Assembly: GCF_000948975.2 (NCBI RefSeq)
Contig: NZ_CP059735.1
Span: forward strand, 6,012,603-6,076,602
Length of the DNA: 64,000 nucleotides
From: Thalassomonas actiniarum
GTDB taxonomy: Bacteria; Pseudomonadota; Gammaproteobacteria; Enterobacterales; Alteromonadaceae
Direction: 5' to 3'
Positions 17,049 through 28,611 of the stretch are shown here, one piece after another. The translations under genes were made by a program, and so were the position numbers. Every line of letters starts with the position of its first letter. Position 1 is the stretch's first letter. Below the pieces are notes generated by a model, which was given only the letters and a program-made list of their open reading frames with translations, was not told where the DNA came from and did not search any database.

Positions 17049-18698
17049 TTATTGGCTGGCTTTTTTATAAAAACGCAGCAGGTTTTCGGTAGAGCAGTCA
17101 TGGCCGGGATCTATGGTATTGCTTTCCAGCTCATGCTGGATTTTCGCCGCCAGCCCTTTGCCTAATTCCACCCCCCATTGGTCAAACGAGCAGATTTGCA
17201 AAACAATCCCCTGCACAAAAATTTTATGCTCGTACAAGGCGATTAAACTGCCCAAAGTGGTCGGATCGATGCGTTTTAACAACAAGGTATTGGTGGGGCG
17301 ATTACCCTTATGCACCTTATGGGGGGCAACGGTATCGATATAGGCATCGGTTCTGCCTTTGGCTTTCAGATCCGCCCTGACCTGTTCTTCATCAACCCCG
17401 GTCATCAGCGCCTGGGTCTGGGCAAAGAAGTTTGACATCAGGGTTTCATGATGGCCTTTTACCGGGGTAACACTGGCTACCGAGCCGATAAAGTCGGCGG
17501 GCACCACGTTATTGCTTTGATGCAGGTACTGGTAGAAAGCATGCTGGCCGTTAATGCCCAGCTCTCCCCAGATAGAAGGCACAGTGGCATAGTCCACTTC
17601 ATCGCCGTCCCAGGTCACCGACTTGCCGTTACTTTCCATTTCCGCCTGCTGCAAATAAGCAGATAACATATGTAAGGTTTGATCATAAGGTAAGATCGCC
17701 TGGGATCTCGCTCCCAGGAAAGTGGTGTTCCAGACGCTGAGCAGGGCCATGATCACCGGCATATTCTCTGCCAGCGGAGCAGAAAGAAAGTGCTGGTCCA
17801 TTTCATGGGCGCCGTCAAGCAAGGCACGGAACTGATCAAAACCGAGATCCAGGGCGATCGGCAGACCTATCGCCGACCACAGGGAAAAACGTCCGCCAAC
17901 CCAGTCCCACATATCAAAAATATTGTCCGCCTGGATGCCAAAACTCATGGCATTTTCTTTATTGGCGGTTACGGCAACAAAATGTTTGGCCACCGATTTT
18001 TCATCAAAAGAAGATGACGTCAGCCAGTTGATGGCGGTACGGGCATTGGTCATGGTTTCCGTGGTGGTAAAGGTTTTTGACGAGACAATAAACAAGACCT
18101 TTTCCGGATCCAGCGGACGCAGAATTTCCACGATTTGTGCGCCGTCGACATTGGACACGTAATGGACATTGACACTGTTATCGCTGTAATGCTTCAACGC
18201 CTCGGTTACCATTTGCGGACCAAGGTTGGAGCCGCCGACACCGATATTGACGATATCGGTAATACGCTTACCGGAATAACCGAGCCAGTGTCCCTGGCGC
18301 ACCTTATTGACAAAGGCTTCCATTTTCGCCAGCTGCTGCTGTACATGGTCGGTTACGTTTTCACCGTCCACCACCAAAGGCTCGTCGCTGTGGCGTCTTA
18401 AGGCCGTATGCAGCACCGCCCTGTGCTCGGTTTTATTGATTTTTTCACCGCTGAACATTTTTTCTCGCCAGGCCGTCACTTCGGTTTCTTCGGCGAGTTT
18501 CAGCAAGGTTGCCATGGTTTCGTCATCGATCAGGTTTTTCGAATAATCCAGCAACAATCTAGGCAACTCAATAGAGAATTTATCAAAACGTTTACTGTCT
18601 TCAGCAAATAACGTGTTCATGTGCTGAGACTTTTTATCTTGAGCTAGCTGGTTCAATTTTTTCCAGCTGGCTAATGTTTGGCGAGCTAACATATTCAA
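17049..18698 (-). CDS. pgi: Glucose-6-phosphate isomerase
   Basis: A 549-residue glycolytic enzyme interconverting glucose-6-phosphate and fructose-6-phosphate. Family motifs: IVNIGVGGSNLGPQM, VSSKTFTTTETMTNA, the WDWVGGRFSLWSAIGLP signature and the catalytic Glu-His region GQHAFYQYLHQ. C-terminal signature FDQWGVELGKGLA is present. Full length. It shares a strand with nagK-nagA but is separated by a terminator and a repeat, so it is transcribed independently from the promoter region containing the palindrome at 18787. Confidence 0.97.
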   Translation of the reverse strand: MNMLARQTLASWKKLNQLAQDKKSQHMNTLFAEDSKRFDKFSIELPRLLLDYSKNLIDDETMATLLKLAEETEVTAWREKMFSGEKINKTEHRAVLHTALRRHSDEPLVVDGENVTDHVQQQLAKMEAFVNKVRQGHWLGYSGKRITDIVNIGVGGSNLGPQMVTEALKHYSDNSVNVHYVSNVDGAQIVEILRPLDPEKVLFIVSSKTFTTTETMTNARTAINWLTSSSFDEKSVAKHFVAVTANKENAMSFGIQADNIFDMWDWVGGRFSLWSAIGLPIALDLGFDQFRALLDGAHEMDQHFLSAPLAENMPVIMALLSVWNTTFLGARSQAILPYDQTLHMLSAYLQQAEMESNGKSVTWDGDEVDYATVPSIWGELGINGQHAFYQYLHQSNNVVPADFIGSVASVTPVKGHHETLMSNFFAQTQALMTGVDEEQVRADLKAKGRTDAYIDTVAPHKVHKGNRPTNTLLLKRIDPTTLGSLIALYEHKIFVQGIVLQICSFDQWGVELGKGLAAKIQHELESNTIDPGHDCSTENLLRFYKKASQ

Positions 18699-19013
18699 TC
18701 CTATAGTGCTTTAAGCTGATATTTGATCATGCTGCTTATCCGGCAAATACAAACGGCAAATAAACAACAATGACAAAACGACATTTCTTGACACAAGTGT
18801 CAAGATTTTATGATATCACAAGTTCTCCGGGTTCTTGAATTTTATCTTGTATTAATTATCCGATAAGAATGGCAAAGCCACCAGCCCTTATTGCCCCTTT
18901 ATCAGGCAGAGGTTGACCAGCAAATGCAAATACCGCTATCCATCGCGGTCTTATCAGCAGAAGATAGCGAAAAATCAATAAAACCAAGAATAGCGGATAA
19001 AGGCAGGCAGAGA
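18699..19013. other. Intergenic region between pgi and TetR-family gene
   Basis: A 315-base gap holding the pgi promoter and the end of the TetR gene at 19014. The main feature is the perfect dyad at 18787-18804. The open frame starting at 18891 on the plus strand runs into the TetR gene antisense and has no ribosome site; I do not regard it as a gene. Confidence 0.5.
18787..18804 (-). promoter_or_regulatory. Perfect palindrome in the pgi promoter region
   Basis: CTTGACAC-AA-GTGTCAAG, two perfect 8-base arms. It lies 89 bases upstream of the pgi start and contains a TTGACA on each strand, so it could overlap a promoter. It does not match the HexR consensus known for central carbon genes; the regulator is unknown. 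Confidence 0.5.
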
Positions 19014-19643
19014 TTACTGCGGCGCATATGCCCGGATAAACATGGCGACAGTGGCGCAGATATAATCGTCAATTTCTTCCGGGGTCAGTTGTTTACGGGT
19101 ATTAAATTCAATCCTTAACCAGGCCTCGCCTTTGAGCATAGTTAAAAACTGTACCGCCGCATGATGCGGATTGGCTATCGACAAGGCCTTTTTTTCATCC
19201 AGCAACGCCATCAGTTTGGCCACTTCCGTGGTTAACCGCTCAGGCCCGGCATGGTAAAACAATTCCGACAACTGGGGATAACTCTTGGATTCATAGGCAC
19301 ATATTTTATGTACCGCCAGGGTTTCCTTGGCAATGAGCATGGAAAAAAACCGTTTCGCCACCGCCAGCAAGGTGACATTGACGTCAGAGAAGTCTTCCAG
19401 GGAAAAATCCAGCATACGGTAAGAATCGCATTTTTGCTCGATCGCCGCGGCAAACAAATCGTCTTTACTGCCGAAATGGCTATAAACCGTTTGCTTTGAT
19501 ACATCTGCCTGCCTGGCGATAAGATCCATGCTGGTAGTGGCATAACCTTTTTCGGTAAACAGCTCGGTGGCGGCGTCCAGTATCTGTTTACGCTTGGTTT
19601 CATTCTTACTGCGGTTTTTTTGCATCTGTAATCCCATCGACAT
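19014..19643 (-). CDS. TetR/AcrR family repressor of the adjacent RND pump
   Basis: A 209-residue regulator with a TetR helix-turn-helix at residues 15-62 (KRKQILDAATELFTEKGYAT through KQTVYSHFGSKDDLFAAAI) and a helical ligand domain of the AefR/TetR_C type. The start could be residue 1, 4 or 6 (MSMGLQMQK). It is divergent from the RND adaptor gene, and two copies of TAGACT-ANAC-AGTCTA lie between the starts, the expected layout for a repressor controlling itself and the pump. Confidence 0.9.
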   Translation of the reverse strand: MSMGLQMQKNRSKNETKRKQILDAATELFTEKGYATTSMDLIARQADVSKQTVYSHFGSKDDLFAAAIEQKCDSYRMLDFSLEDFSDVNVTLLAVAKRFFSMLIAKETLAVHKICAYESKSYPQLSELFYHAGPERLTTEVAKLMALLDEKKALSIANPHHAAVQFLTMLKGEAWLRIEFNTRKQLTPEEIDDYICATVAMFIRAYAPQ

Positions 19644-19684
19644 CTTCGCCGGCTATTCTACCAAAAGATACCAGTCTAACAAAA

Positions 19685-19730
19685 TAGACTAGACAGTCTA
19701 GCAAGTTAAAACTAGACTATACAGTCTAGT
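19685..19730. promoter_or_regulatory. Two tandem operators between TetR gene and RND genes
   Basis: Two dyads share the form TAGACT-AnAC-AGTCTA: 19685-19700 and 19713-19728, the second extended to ACTAGACT-ATAC-AGTCTAGT (19711-19730). Their centres are 28 bases apart. Both lie between the divergent starts, as expected for binding of two TetR dimers. They probably overlap the promoters of both genes. Confidence 0.85.
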
Positions 19731-19758
19731 TTGATTTAATGATACAACAAGGTTAGCC

Positions 19759-20925
19759 ATGTTTTCCCTGAAAAGCTCAAGGTACCGCCGCGGACTATTT
19801 TTTACCTTAGTAAATCTGATGCTTGTATTTGTCTTGTCCGGCTGCAGCGATGCCGAACAAGCAGAAGCAGGAACCACCATCCACAGCGCCCGGATGTTGA
19901 CCATAACACCGGAAGCGGGTTATCCGCTGGCACGGGAATATATCGGCGAGCTCACCACCAAACAACACACAGATCTCGGCTTTGAGTTCAGCGGCAAGAT
20001 CAACAGCATAGCTTTTGACAGCGGCGACGAAGTCCGCCGCGGCGAAATCCTGGCAAGCCAGGATACCGAACTGTTAATGATCAAACACGCCGAGCTCGAG
20101 GCTAAAATCAAACAAAACAAGGCGCAAATCACCTTAAACCAGGCCAATTTAAAACGTATCAAGTCGTTAATTAATAACGGTTATACTTCTGAGCAGAGCC
20201 TGGATGAATTAAATGCCGAATACCAGGTCCTGCAGGCGGGCCTGCAGGGGTTACACGCCAGCTTAAAAACCATAGAGTACCAGATGGAAAAGGCCAGCTT
20301 GATCGCCCCCTTTGACGCCACCATCGGCGAACGCTTTTTATCCCAGGGACAGGTGCTGAACGCCGGCCAAGTCGCCTTTCGCCTCATCGCCAAAAATAAC
20401 AATGAGATCTCCGTCGGCGTGCCTGCCAAACTGGCGGCCAAGCTCGAGCTTGGCAACATCTTCAGTGTAGAAATCAATGATACTTTATTTAACGCCACCT
20501 TAATCGCCATCGGCAAGCAAGTGGATAAAACCAACCGCACCGTACAATTACGACTATTGCCCCCGGCAAACACCAAAGGATTCAATGGCCAGCTGGTGCG
20601 GGTCAATATCAGGCAAGAGATCCAGAAAAGCGGCTACTGGTTGCCGTTAAGCGCCATCACCGACGGGGTGCGCGGCCAGTGGAATATTTACCTGGCGCAG
20701 CAAATCGGCGGCGGCCGATACCAAATCAAGGCTGCAACGGTTTCTGTAGTTCATACCACGGAAAACGACGCCTTTGTCAGCGGCCTTGAAGCAAACGAAC
20801 ATCTGGTTATCGCCGAAGGTTTGCACAGATATGTCCCGGGACAGATCATCAACAAGCACCAGGGAACACTGGCGGTTAAAACCAACAGCCAGCAAACCGG
20901 GCAAGAAAAGGCCGGTACCTTATGA
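19759..20925 (+). CDS. RND efflux periplasmic adaptor subunit (lipoprotein)
   Basis: A 388-residue membrane fusion protein. The N-terminal helix ends in a lipobox (VLSGC), so it is likely lipid-anchored to the inner membrane. The lipoyl halves (GKINSIAFDSGDEVRRGEIL and LIAPFDATIGERFLSQGQVL) flank a coiled-coil hairpin of about 70 residues. The beta-barrel and membrane-proximal domains follow. It links an RND permease to a TolC-type channel. Its stop overlaps the permease start by four bases. No channel gene is adjacent, so a shared TolC is probably used. Confidence 0.93.
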   Translation: MFSLKSSRYRRGLFFTLVNLMLVFVLSGCSDAEQAEAGTTIHSARMLTITPEAGYPLAREYIGELTTKQHTDLGFEFSGKINSIAFDSGDEVRRGEILASQDTELLMIKHAELEAKIKQNKAQITLNQANLKRIKSLINNGYTSEQSLDELNAEYQVLQAGLQGLHASLKTIEYQMEKASLIAPFDATIGERFLSQGQVLNAGQVAFRLIAKNNNEISVGVPAKLAAKLELGNIFSVEINDTLFNATLIAIGKQVDKTNRTVQLRLLPPANTKGFNGQLVRVNIRQEIQKSGYWLPLSAITDGVRGQWNIYLAQQIGGGRYQIKAATVSVVHTTENDAFVSGLEANEHLVIAEGLHRYVPGQIINKHQGTLAVKTNSQQTGQEKAGTL

Positions 20926-23900
20926 TCCGCTCTTTTGTTAAAAATGGCCGTTTAATGTCATTGGTGATAGTGCTGCTGATCGTTTCCGGTCTGGCCGCCC
21001 TGTCCACCTTGCCGCGCACCGAAGATCCGAGAATACAAAACCGGGTTGCCAGTGTGATCACTTATATGCCGGGCGCCAGCGCCGAGCGCATCGAAGTATT
21101 GATCAGCGAAAAAATCGAGCAGAAGCTGCGTAAGTTGTCGGAAATCAACCTGATCACTTCCGTCTCCCGTCCGGGCATTTCCGTGGTGCAGCTGAAATTG
21201 CAGGATGAAATCAATCAACCTGAGCCGGTCTGGTCCAGAGTCCGGGATCTGGTCAGTGATCTCGCGCCGCAATTACCCGCCAGCATAGTACCGCCTGTGT
21301 TGGAAACCGACCGGGGTTATGCCTATACCCAGTTGATTGCCCTGAACTGGCAGGGAAATACCGAGATAGATATTGCCAGCCTGGGACGTTATGCCAATGA
21401 ATTGCAAAACCGGCTGCGCACCGTCGGCGGCACCGATCTGGTATCCATTTTCGGCCAGGGAGAAGAAGAAATCCTGGTGGCGATAGACCAGGCACAAAGC
21501 AGCCGTTTAGGTTTATCTGCCGCGCTGATTTCAGAAAAAATCCGCAGTGCCGATGCCAAGGTTGCCGCCGGGGCCCTGGTTAACCTCAATAACCAGATGC
21601 AGGTGGAATTAACCGGCGCCCTGGATACGGTGGAAAGGATCCGCAATATTCCCCTCAGGGACAATGACAATGGCTCGGTATTACGTTTAGGGGATATCGC
21701 CTCGGTGAAGAAAAGCCTGGCCTGGCCCGCCAGTGAAATCGCCCTGGTCAACGACCAGGCTTCCGTGGTAGTGGCAACGAGGATGTTGCCGGATTTACGC
21801 ATAGATAAGTGGACGGAAAAGGTCAACCAGCAAGTAGCAAACTTTGCCCGAGAGCTGCCCCAGAACATAAAGCTGGAAGTGCTGTTTGATCAAAATACCT
21901 ATACCGAAAAAAGACTCGGCGATCTCATCACTAATATCAGTGTCGGTTTTATCCTGATTTCCCTGGTATTACTGATCACCCTGGGTTGGCGCTCGGCGTT
22001 GATCGTCGCCGTTTCCCTGCCGTTAACCGTGTTATTTACCCTGGCGATGATGAATTTTTACGGCCTGCCGATCCACCAGATGTCGGTCACCGGCTTAGTG
22101 GTGGCTTTAGGCATCATGGTAGACAATGCCATCGTCATGACGGACACCATACAGCAAAAACGCCAGCAGGGCATGCGCCGCCTGGACTCTGTCGGTTACG
22201 CCGTCAAACATTTATGGCTGCCGCTGCTCGGCTCCAGCGTGACCACGATTCTGGCCTTTATGCCCATCGTCCTGATGCCGGGTCCGGCAGGCGAGTTTGT
22301 CGGCGGCATTGCCTTAAGCGTGATTTTTTCCCTGATCGGCTCTTACCTGATCTCCCACACCATAGTGGCCGGATTAGCGGGACGTTTTATCGGCAAAGGC
22401 CAAAGCAATGCACAAAGCTGGTACCGGGCCGGTATTGCCTTGCCGCGATTGAGCCATGCCTTTCAAGCGAGCCTGACCTGGGCAATAGAGCACAGAAAAA
22501 CCACCATAATCACGGTTTTTTGTCTGCCGCTGCTGGGTTTTGTGCTCGCCAAACAGCTAAGCGAACAATTCTTCCCGCCGTCTGACCGGGACATGTTCCA
22601 GATAGAGCTGTTTTTACCGGCACAAAGCAGCATCAAACACACCCAAGCCGTTAGCCAGGAGGTCAGCCAGTATCTGTACCGACAGCAAGGCATAGAAAAA
22701 GTCCGCTGGTTTATCGGTAAAAATGCCCCCTCCTTCTACTACAATATGCTGCCCACCAAAGACGGCCTGCAAAATTACGCCCAGGGTATGATCACCGCCA
22801 GCGACTTTAACCATGCCAATACCCTGATCCCGCACATTCAAACAGAATTAGACAAGCTGTTTCCCCAGGCGCAGATCCTGGTGCGCAAGCTGGAGCAGGG
22901 ACCGCCGTTTAATGCCCCGGTGGAGCTGAGAATATTTGGCCCCAACCTGGATACCCTAAAAACCATAGGGGATGATATACGCCAGCTGATGAGTACCACA
23001 AAGGACGTGATCCATAGCCGCTCAACCCTGCAGCCGGGTACCCCTAAGGTCTGGGTCCAAACGGATGAGGAAGCGGTCGCCCTGGCGGGATTGTCTTTAA
23101 CCAATATTGCCGGCCAGCTCAATACCACCTTAGCCGGTAATATCAACGGCTCGGTGATCGAAGCAACCGAATCCATCCCGGTCAGGGTCAGGATAGACAA
23201 TGGCGAACGCCGGGAGATCACGGATCTCGCCAATATCCAGCTGCTCAGCAGTAAAAGCGAGCAGGCGATCCCGCTGACGGCACTGGCAGAGCTGAAACTT
23301 AAACCCAGCCGGGGCGCCATCCCCCACAGGGACGGCGTGCGGGTAAACGTGATTGAAGGTTATATCCGCGCCGGTGTCCTGCCTTCCGTGGTCCTGGCCC
23401 GGATACAGGAAAAAATGGCACAGCAGCAATACCAGGTGCCCGCCGGATACTATATCGAAGTAGGGGGCGAGTCAGCCGAACGTGACGAAGCGGTAGGCAA
23501 ATTATTGGCCAGTGTCGGGGTGATCTTCACCTTGCTGATCACTGTGGTGGTGTTATCTTTTAATTCCTTCCGTCTCAGCGGCATTATTTTCCTGTCTGCT
23601 TTCCAGTCGGTGGGTTTGGGGCTGCTGAGTATTTATGTCTTTGACTATCCCTTTGGCTTTACCGTGATCATCGGCCTGCTTGGCCTGATGGGACTGGCCA
23701 TCAATGCCGCCATAGTGATCATCGCCGAATTAAAGTCGGACCCGGATGCCGTGCGCGGCGATACCAAAGCGATAGTGCGGGCGGTATTAAGCTGTACCCG
23801 GCATATCAGCTCCACCACCATCACCACGGTCGGCGGCTTCTTGCCCCTGATACTGGCAGGCGGCGGTTTCTGGCCCCCGTTTGCGGTGGCGGTAGCCGGC

Positions 23901-24026
23901 GGTACCGTCTTAACCACCTTGTTATCGTTTTTATTTGTCCCGGCGCTGTTTTCCCTGTTTAGCCAGAAAAGGGCATTCGAGACCTCGGAGCAAATTTCAA
24001 CCGAGGCATTAACCGGCAATAGCTAA
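20922..24026 (+). CDS. RND efflux transporter permease subunit
   Basis: A 1034-residue inner-membrane proton-driven pump of the HAE1/AcrB-like family. Twelve helices are visible in the expected 1+5 / 1+5 arrangement. The central helix has GLVVALGIMVDNAIVMTDTI with the proton-relay acidic residues, and PRTEDPRIQNR follows the first helix as in the short-adaptor subgroup. The repeat half has GLLGLMGLAINAAIVIIAEL. Substrate cannot be read from sequence. Co-transcribed with the adaptor; ends at a strong terminator. Confidence 0.95.
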   Translation: MIRSFVKNGRLMSLVIVLLIVSGLAALSTLPRTEDPRIQNRVASVITYMPGASAERIEVLISEKIEQKLRKLSEINLITSVSRPGISVVQLKLQDEINQPEPVWSRVRDLVSDLAPQLPASIVPPVLETDRGYAYTQLIALNWQGNTEIDIASLGRYANELQNRLRTVGGTDLVSIFGQGEEEILVAIDQAQSSRLGLSAALISEKIRSADAKVAAGALVNLNNQMQVELTGALDTVERIRNIPLRDNDNGSVLRLGDIASVKKSLAWPASEIALVNDQASVVVATRMLPDLRIDKWTEKVNQQVANFARELPQNIKLEVLFDQNTYTEKRLGDLITNISVGFILISLVLLITLGWRSALIVAVSLPLTVLFTLAMMNFYGLPIHQMSVTGLVVALGIMVDNAIVMTDTIQQKRQQGMRRLDSVGYAVKHLWLPLLGSSVTTILAFMPIVLMPGPAGEFVGGIALSVIFSLIGSYLISHTIVAGLAGRFIGKGQSNAQSWYRAGIALPRLSHAFQASLTWAIEHRKTTIITVFCLPLLGFVLAKQLSEQFFPPSDRDMFQIELFLPAQSSIKHTQAVSQEVSQYLYRQQGIEKVRWFIGKNAPSFYYNMLPTKDGLQNYAQGMITASDFNHANTLIPHIQTELDKLFPQAQILVRKLEQGPPFNAPVELRIFGPNLDTLKTIGDDIRQLMSTTKDVIHSRSTLQPGTPKVWVQTDEEAVALAGLSLTNIAGQLNTTLAGNINGSVIEATESIPVRVRIDNGERREITDLANIQLLSSKSEQAIPLTALAELKLKPSRGAIPHRDGVRVNVIEGYIRAGVLPSVVLARIQEKMAQQQYQVPAGYYIEVGGESAERDEAVGKLLASVGVIFTLLITVVVLSFNSFRLSGIIFLSAFQSVGLGLLSIYVFDYPFGFTVIIGLLGLMGLAINAAIVIIAELKSDPDAVRGDTKAIVRAVLSCTRHISSTTITTVGGFLPLILAGGGFWPPFAVAVAGGTVLTTLLSFLFVPALFSLFSQKRAFETSEQISTEALTGNS

Positions 24027-24030
24027 GAAA

Positions 24031-24066
24031 AAGGGCAGGCTAAGCCAGACGGCGTAGCCTGCCCTT
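24031..24066. terminator. Intrinsic terminator between convergent genes
   Basis: AAGGGCAGGCTA pairs perfectly with TAGCCTGCCCTT (12 base pairs, 12-base loop). It lies between the RND permease and the convergent gene at 24090. The T tract is short, but the stem is strong. Confidence 0.8.
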
Positions 24067-24089
24067 GATATTGCTCTTTAAATTTCCCC

Positions 24090-26138
24090 TTAAACCGGCT
24101 TATCAGGCACCCAGGACAGGTCCGTTTTCACTTTCCCCTGTTTGACCGAGCGTACCACCTGGACGATCTTCGGCCAGTTAAGGGTCCATTCAATATATTC
24201 CAGGGCATCATCTACCAGGATGGAAAAGTCATTATGCAGCTGATATTGATTGAGATCGGCAATTTCTGTGAGCATCGATTCCACCGCCAGCGGTTCTTCA
24301 CCGATATGGGCAATACCTTGATATTTCTCCGCCAAGGAAGGGAAGTAATCTTTAACAATGCCTTTCGCCCAAATAGAGGCAAAGGTTTCTTTACTCCCAG
24401 GGCCGTCGCTTTTGCCGGTACCCGCAGTGAGCTTCCCCCATTGACGGCGTACCTCGGTAATGCGTTTTAAGCCCACCTCAACCAGCAAATCCCTGAGGTT
24501 ATTTCGGTCTGACTTGGTAAATGCCCCCTTTTCCAGCGCACTTTGCAAAGCCGCGGCTAACACCCCTTTAGAGCAGTCCTCCCGCTTAAGATTATCCCAG
24601 ATGGCTTGCTTGGCTTGGGTTAAGTCCCGCCGCCGATACTTCACCACCGGATCCGAGTTGATCCAGGCATCAAGCACTGTGCCCCAGAGCAAGGTGGGCA
24701 AATAGGTGCCAAAGACATATTTCGGTAAATCCTTGATCGGCGCACGTGCCTTCTTCACCATTACCAGATCCAGCTTGGCATCGCTGAGCATGGGCTCCAC
24801 AGCCGATCTGAAGGTGCTGAGGTGGCGTAACTCCCGGTGCAAACTGTACTTGAGATGATCATCAATCCACATCACATACAGGGTAAAATTACTGAATGGC
24901 GGCAGATCCAGGATAGCCCCGTCACTCAGGCACAGCATGGCGCCGGAAATGATAGAAGCCGCAGGATTGCCGCCGATTTTGCCAATGCCGCTCACTCCTT
25001 TGAGTGCCAGCCCGGTTTCATTTAAACCATAAAACTTTCTCGCCAAAGCAGGGTCGAAAACCTTTTTCGCATAGCGCTCCCAGGCAAAAGACCCCTGCCC
25101 TTCATTGCCGGCACTTTTTTTGGCGATGGCAATCTCACCTTTAACAACAGGTAACGCCGGAAATACCCGGGTTGCAAAGGCTCCCCGCCAGGCATCAAAG
25201 CTTTTGCTGTTCTCCGGCGGCCTCAGCGCCTGGGTATCGTAAGAAGCCGACAATAAAAAAGTGGCAATCCCGGGCTCATCCATACGCAGCCGGTAAGCAC
25301 GGAGACAGGAGATAATGGTTTTAAAAAGCCCCAGGTTCGACAGCTGTTCATTTTCCTGTCCCCGAAAGATCACATCATAATCCAGGCGAAATACCGGCAC
25401 CCCGGAGCCCAGCATCCTAAGACGCAGGAAAGCTTCAACAATCTTGGGAGTATCATAATGAATATCTTTATTTTTTCCGATAAACCACCAATGCAGATTT
25501 TCAGCTGTTGCCAGGTTCATACGGCCAAAAATATCCAGCAAATCTATCGGCGTAATAATGCGTACCCGGGCAGATAACCGGGGATAAGTGCGTACTTGCT
25601 CCGCCAAACTTTTCCCCAGCTCCATGGAAAACCTGATATAGGTTTGTTCGAGCAAATCCTCACGGCTTTTCCCCCGGGCAATGCCGTTAAGGCAATCAGA
25701 AAATCCCGCCGCATAAAAGATGATCAAATTACCCTCATAGGCAGGCGAAGTCAGCAGGCTATACAGCCCTTTCACATGGCGCTTGAAATAGCGTACCCCC
25801 CGGAGCTGGCCAAAGTTAAAACTAAAGTCAAAATCACGGCAGGCGGCCCAGGCAAGAAAGTCTTTAAAATCGTCCAGGCCGGCTAAATCTTCAAAGCCCT
25901 TGACACTGTTAATGTCTTTTAGAGGCTTTAAATTATGAACCTGTTCAAAGTCGTTAAAACTTTTTATTTTCTTTAACTCTGCCGCTTTAGGGCCCGTCAG
26001 CTGCTTCAGGGATTTCAGGAATTTCGACTTCTTAAGGTAATCTAGGTAGCTGGCGTAGCGATAGGTTTTAAAATCATCACCTTCCCCGTAGTTATAATGG
26101 GTATATAACACGTACTTAACGGATGCCGGCTGCTCCAC
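24090..26138 (-). CDS. Unrecognised 682-residue protein, possibly glycosyltransferase-like
   Basis: I do not recognise the family. There is no signal peptide or membrane helix. Residues 35-95 are built from short Leu/Phe/Lys-rich units (KFLKSLKQL, KSFNDFEQV, KGFEDLAGLDDFKDF) likely to be helical. The centre has VPVFRLDYDVIF, a DxD-like motif after a beta strand, and later ISGAMLCLSDGAI followed by YVMWIDDHLKYSLHREL. This order (DxD, then a Gly-rich loop, then an acidic WIDDH) recalls GT-A glycosyltransferases, but that is only a visual resemblance. Single gene with its own leader, between two terminators. The start is set at the ATG before EQPASVKYV. Confidence 0.6.
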   Translation of the reverse strand: MEQPASVKYVLYTHYNYGEGDDFKTYRYASYLDYLKKSKFLKSLKQLTGPKAAELKKIKSFNDFEQVHNLKPLKDINSVKGFEDLAGLDDFKDFLAWAACRDFDFSFNFGQLRGVRYFKRHVKGLYSLLTSPAYEGNLIIFYAAGFSDCLNGIARGKSREDLLEQTYIRFSMELGKSLAEQVRTYPRLSARVRIITPIDLLDIFGRMNLATAENLHWWFIGKNKDIHYDTPKIVEAFLRLRMLGSGVPVFRLDYDVIFRGQENEQLSNLGLFKTIISCLRAYRLRMDEPGIATFLLSASYDTQALRPPENSKSFDAWRGAFATRVFPALPVVKGEIAIAKKSAGNEGQGSFAWERYAKKVFDPALARKFYGLNETGLALKGVSGIGKIGGNPAASIISGAMLCLSDGAILDLPPFSNFTLYVMWIDDHLKYSLHRELRHLSTFRSAVEPMLSDAKLDLVMVKKARAPIKDLPKYVFGTYLPTLLWGTVLDAWINSDPVVKYRRRDLTQAKQAIWDNLKREDCSKGVLAAALQSALEKGAFTKSDRNNLRDLLVEVGLKRITEVRRQWGKLTAGTGKSDGPGSKETFASIWAKGIVKDYFPSLAEKYQGIAHIGEEPLAVESMLTEIADLNQYQLHNDFSILVDDALEYIEWTLNWPKIVQVVRSVKQGKVKTDLSWVPDKPV

Positions 26139-26270
26139 GAGCTGCTCTCCCGGTGAAGTTAATAGCTTTGAAGCTAATACCTATGAATCATTGCCGATGA
26201 ATAAGTATAGTAAATTCACGACAAAGCACAGATAAGGAGCAAAATGATCACTTGTTTGAGGACGGGAAAC

Positions 26271-26303
26271 AAAAAAGGGGCGATACCCGGTATCACCCCT
26301 TTT
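26271..26303. terminator. Intrinsic terminator after fadH
   Basis: AAAAGGGG-GATAC pairs with GTATC-CCCCTTTT around CCG with one mismatch. On the minus strand it is followed by T6, so it ends fadH. Confidence 0.85.
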
Positions 26304-26333
26304 AATCTATGCTGTAACTGGCTTTGGCTTTAA

Positions 26334-28424
<2,091 letters not shown>

Positions 28425-28611
28425 CTACTTGGTGTTGACATAAAACACAAGTAATTTTGACACCTGTCAGATTAAAAATTAATTGTGCATTTTATCGCCA
28501 CTTCTCCTTAGGAGCGAATAGCTGCAAAATTAAGGTGAAAATTCAAATGCTTTGAAAACTTGTGGCACAAAGCGCTGTTGATAAATAAAATTCGTTTATC
28601 CAAGCCAAAAA

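Noticed and set aside
18891-19118. Plus-strand 75-residue frame overlapping the TetR gene end
   Set aside because: No ribosome site, no family match, and antisense to the conserved C-terminus of the regulator.
21986-22585. Plus-strand 199-residue frame inside the RND permease
   Set aside because: It is a +1 shadow of the permease with Arg/His/Gly-rich composition typical of a shifted frame.
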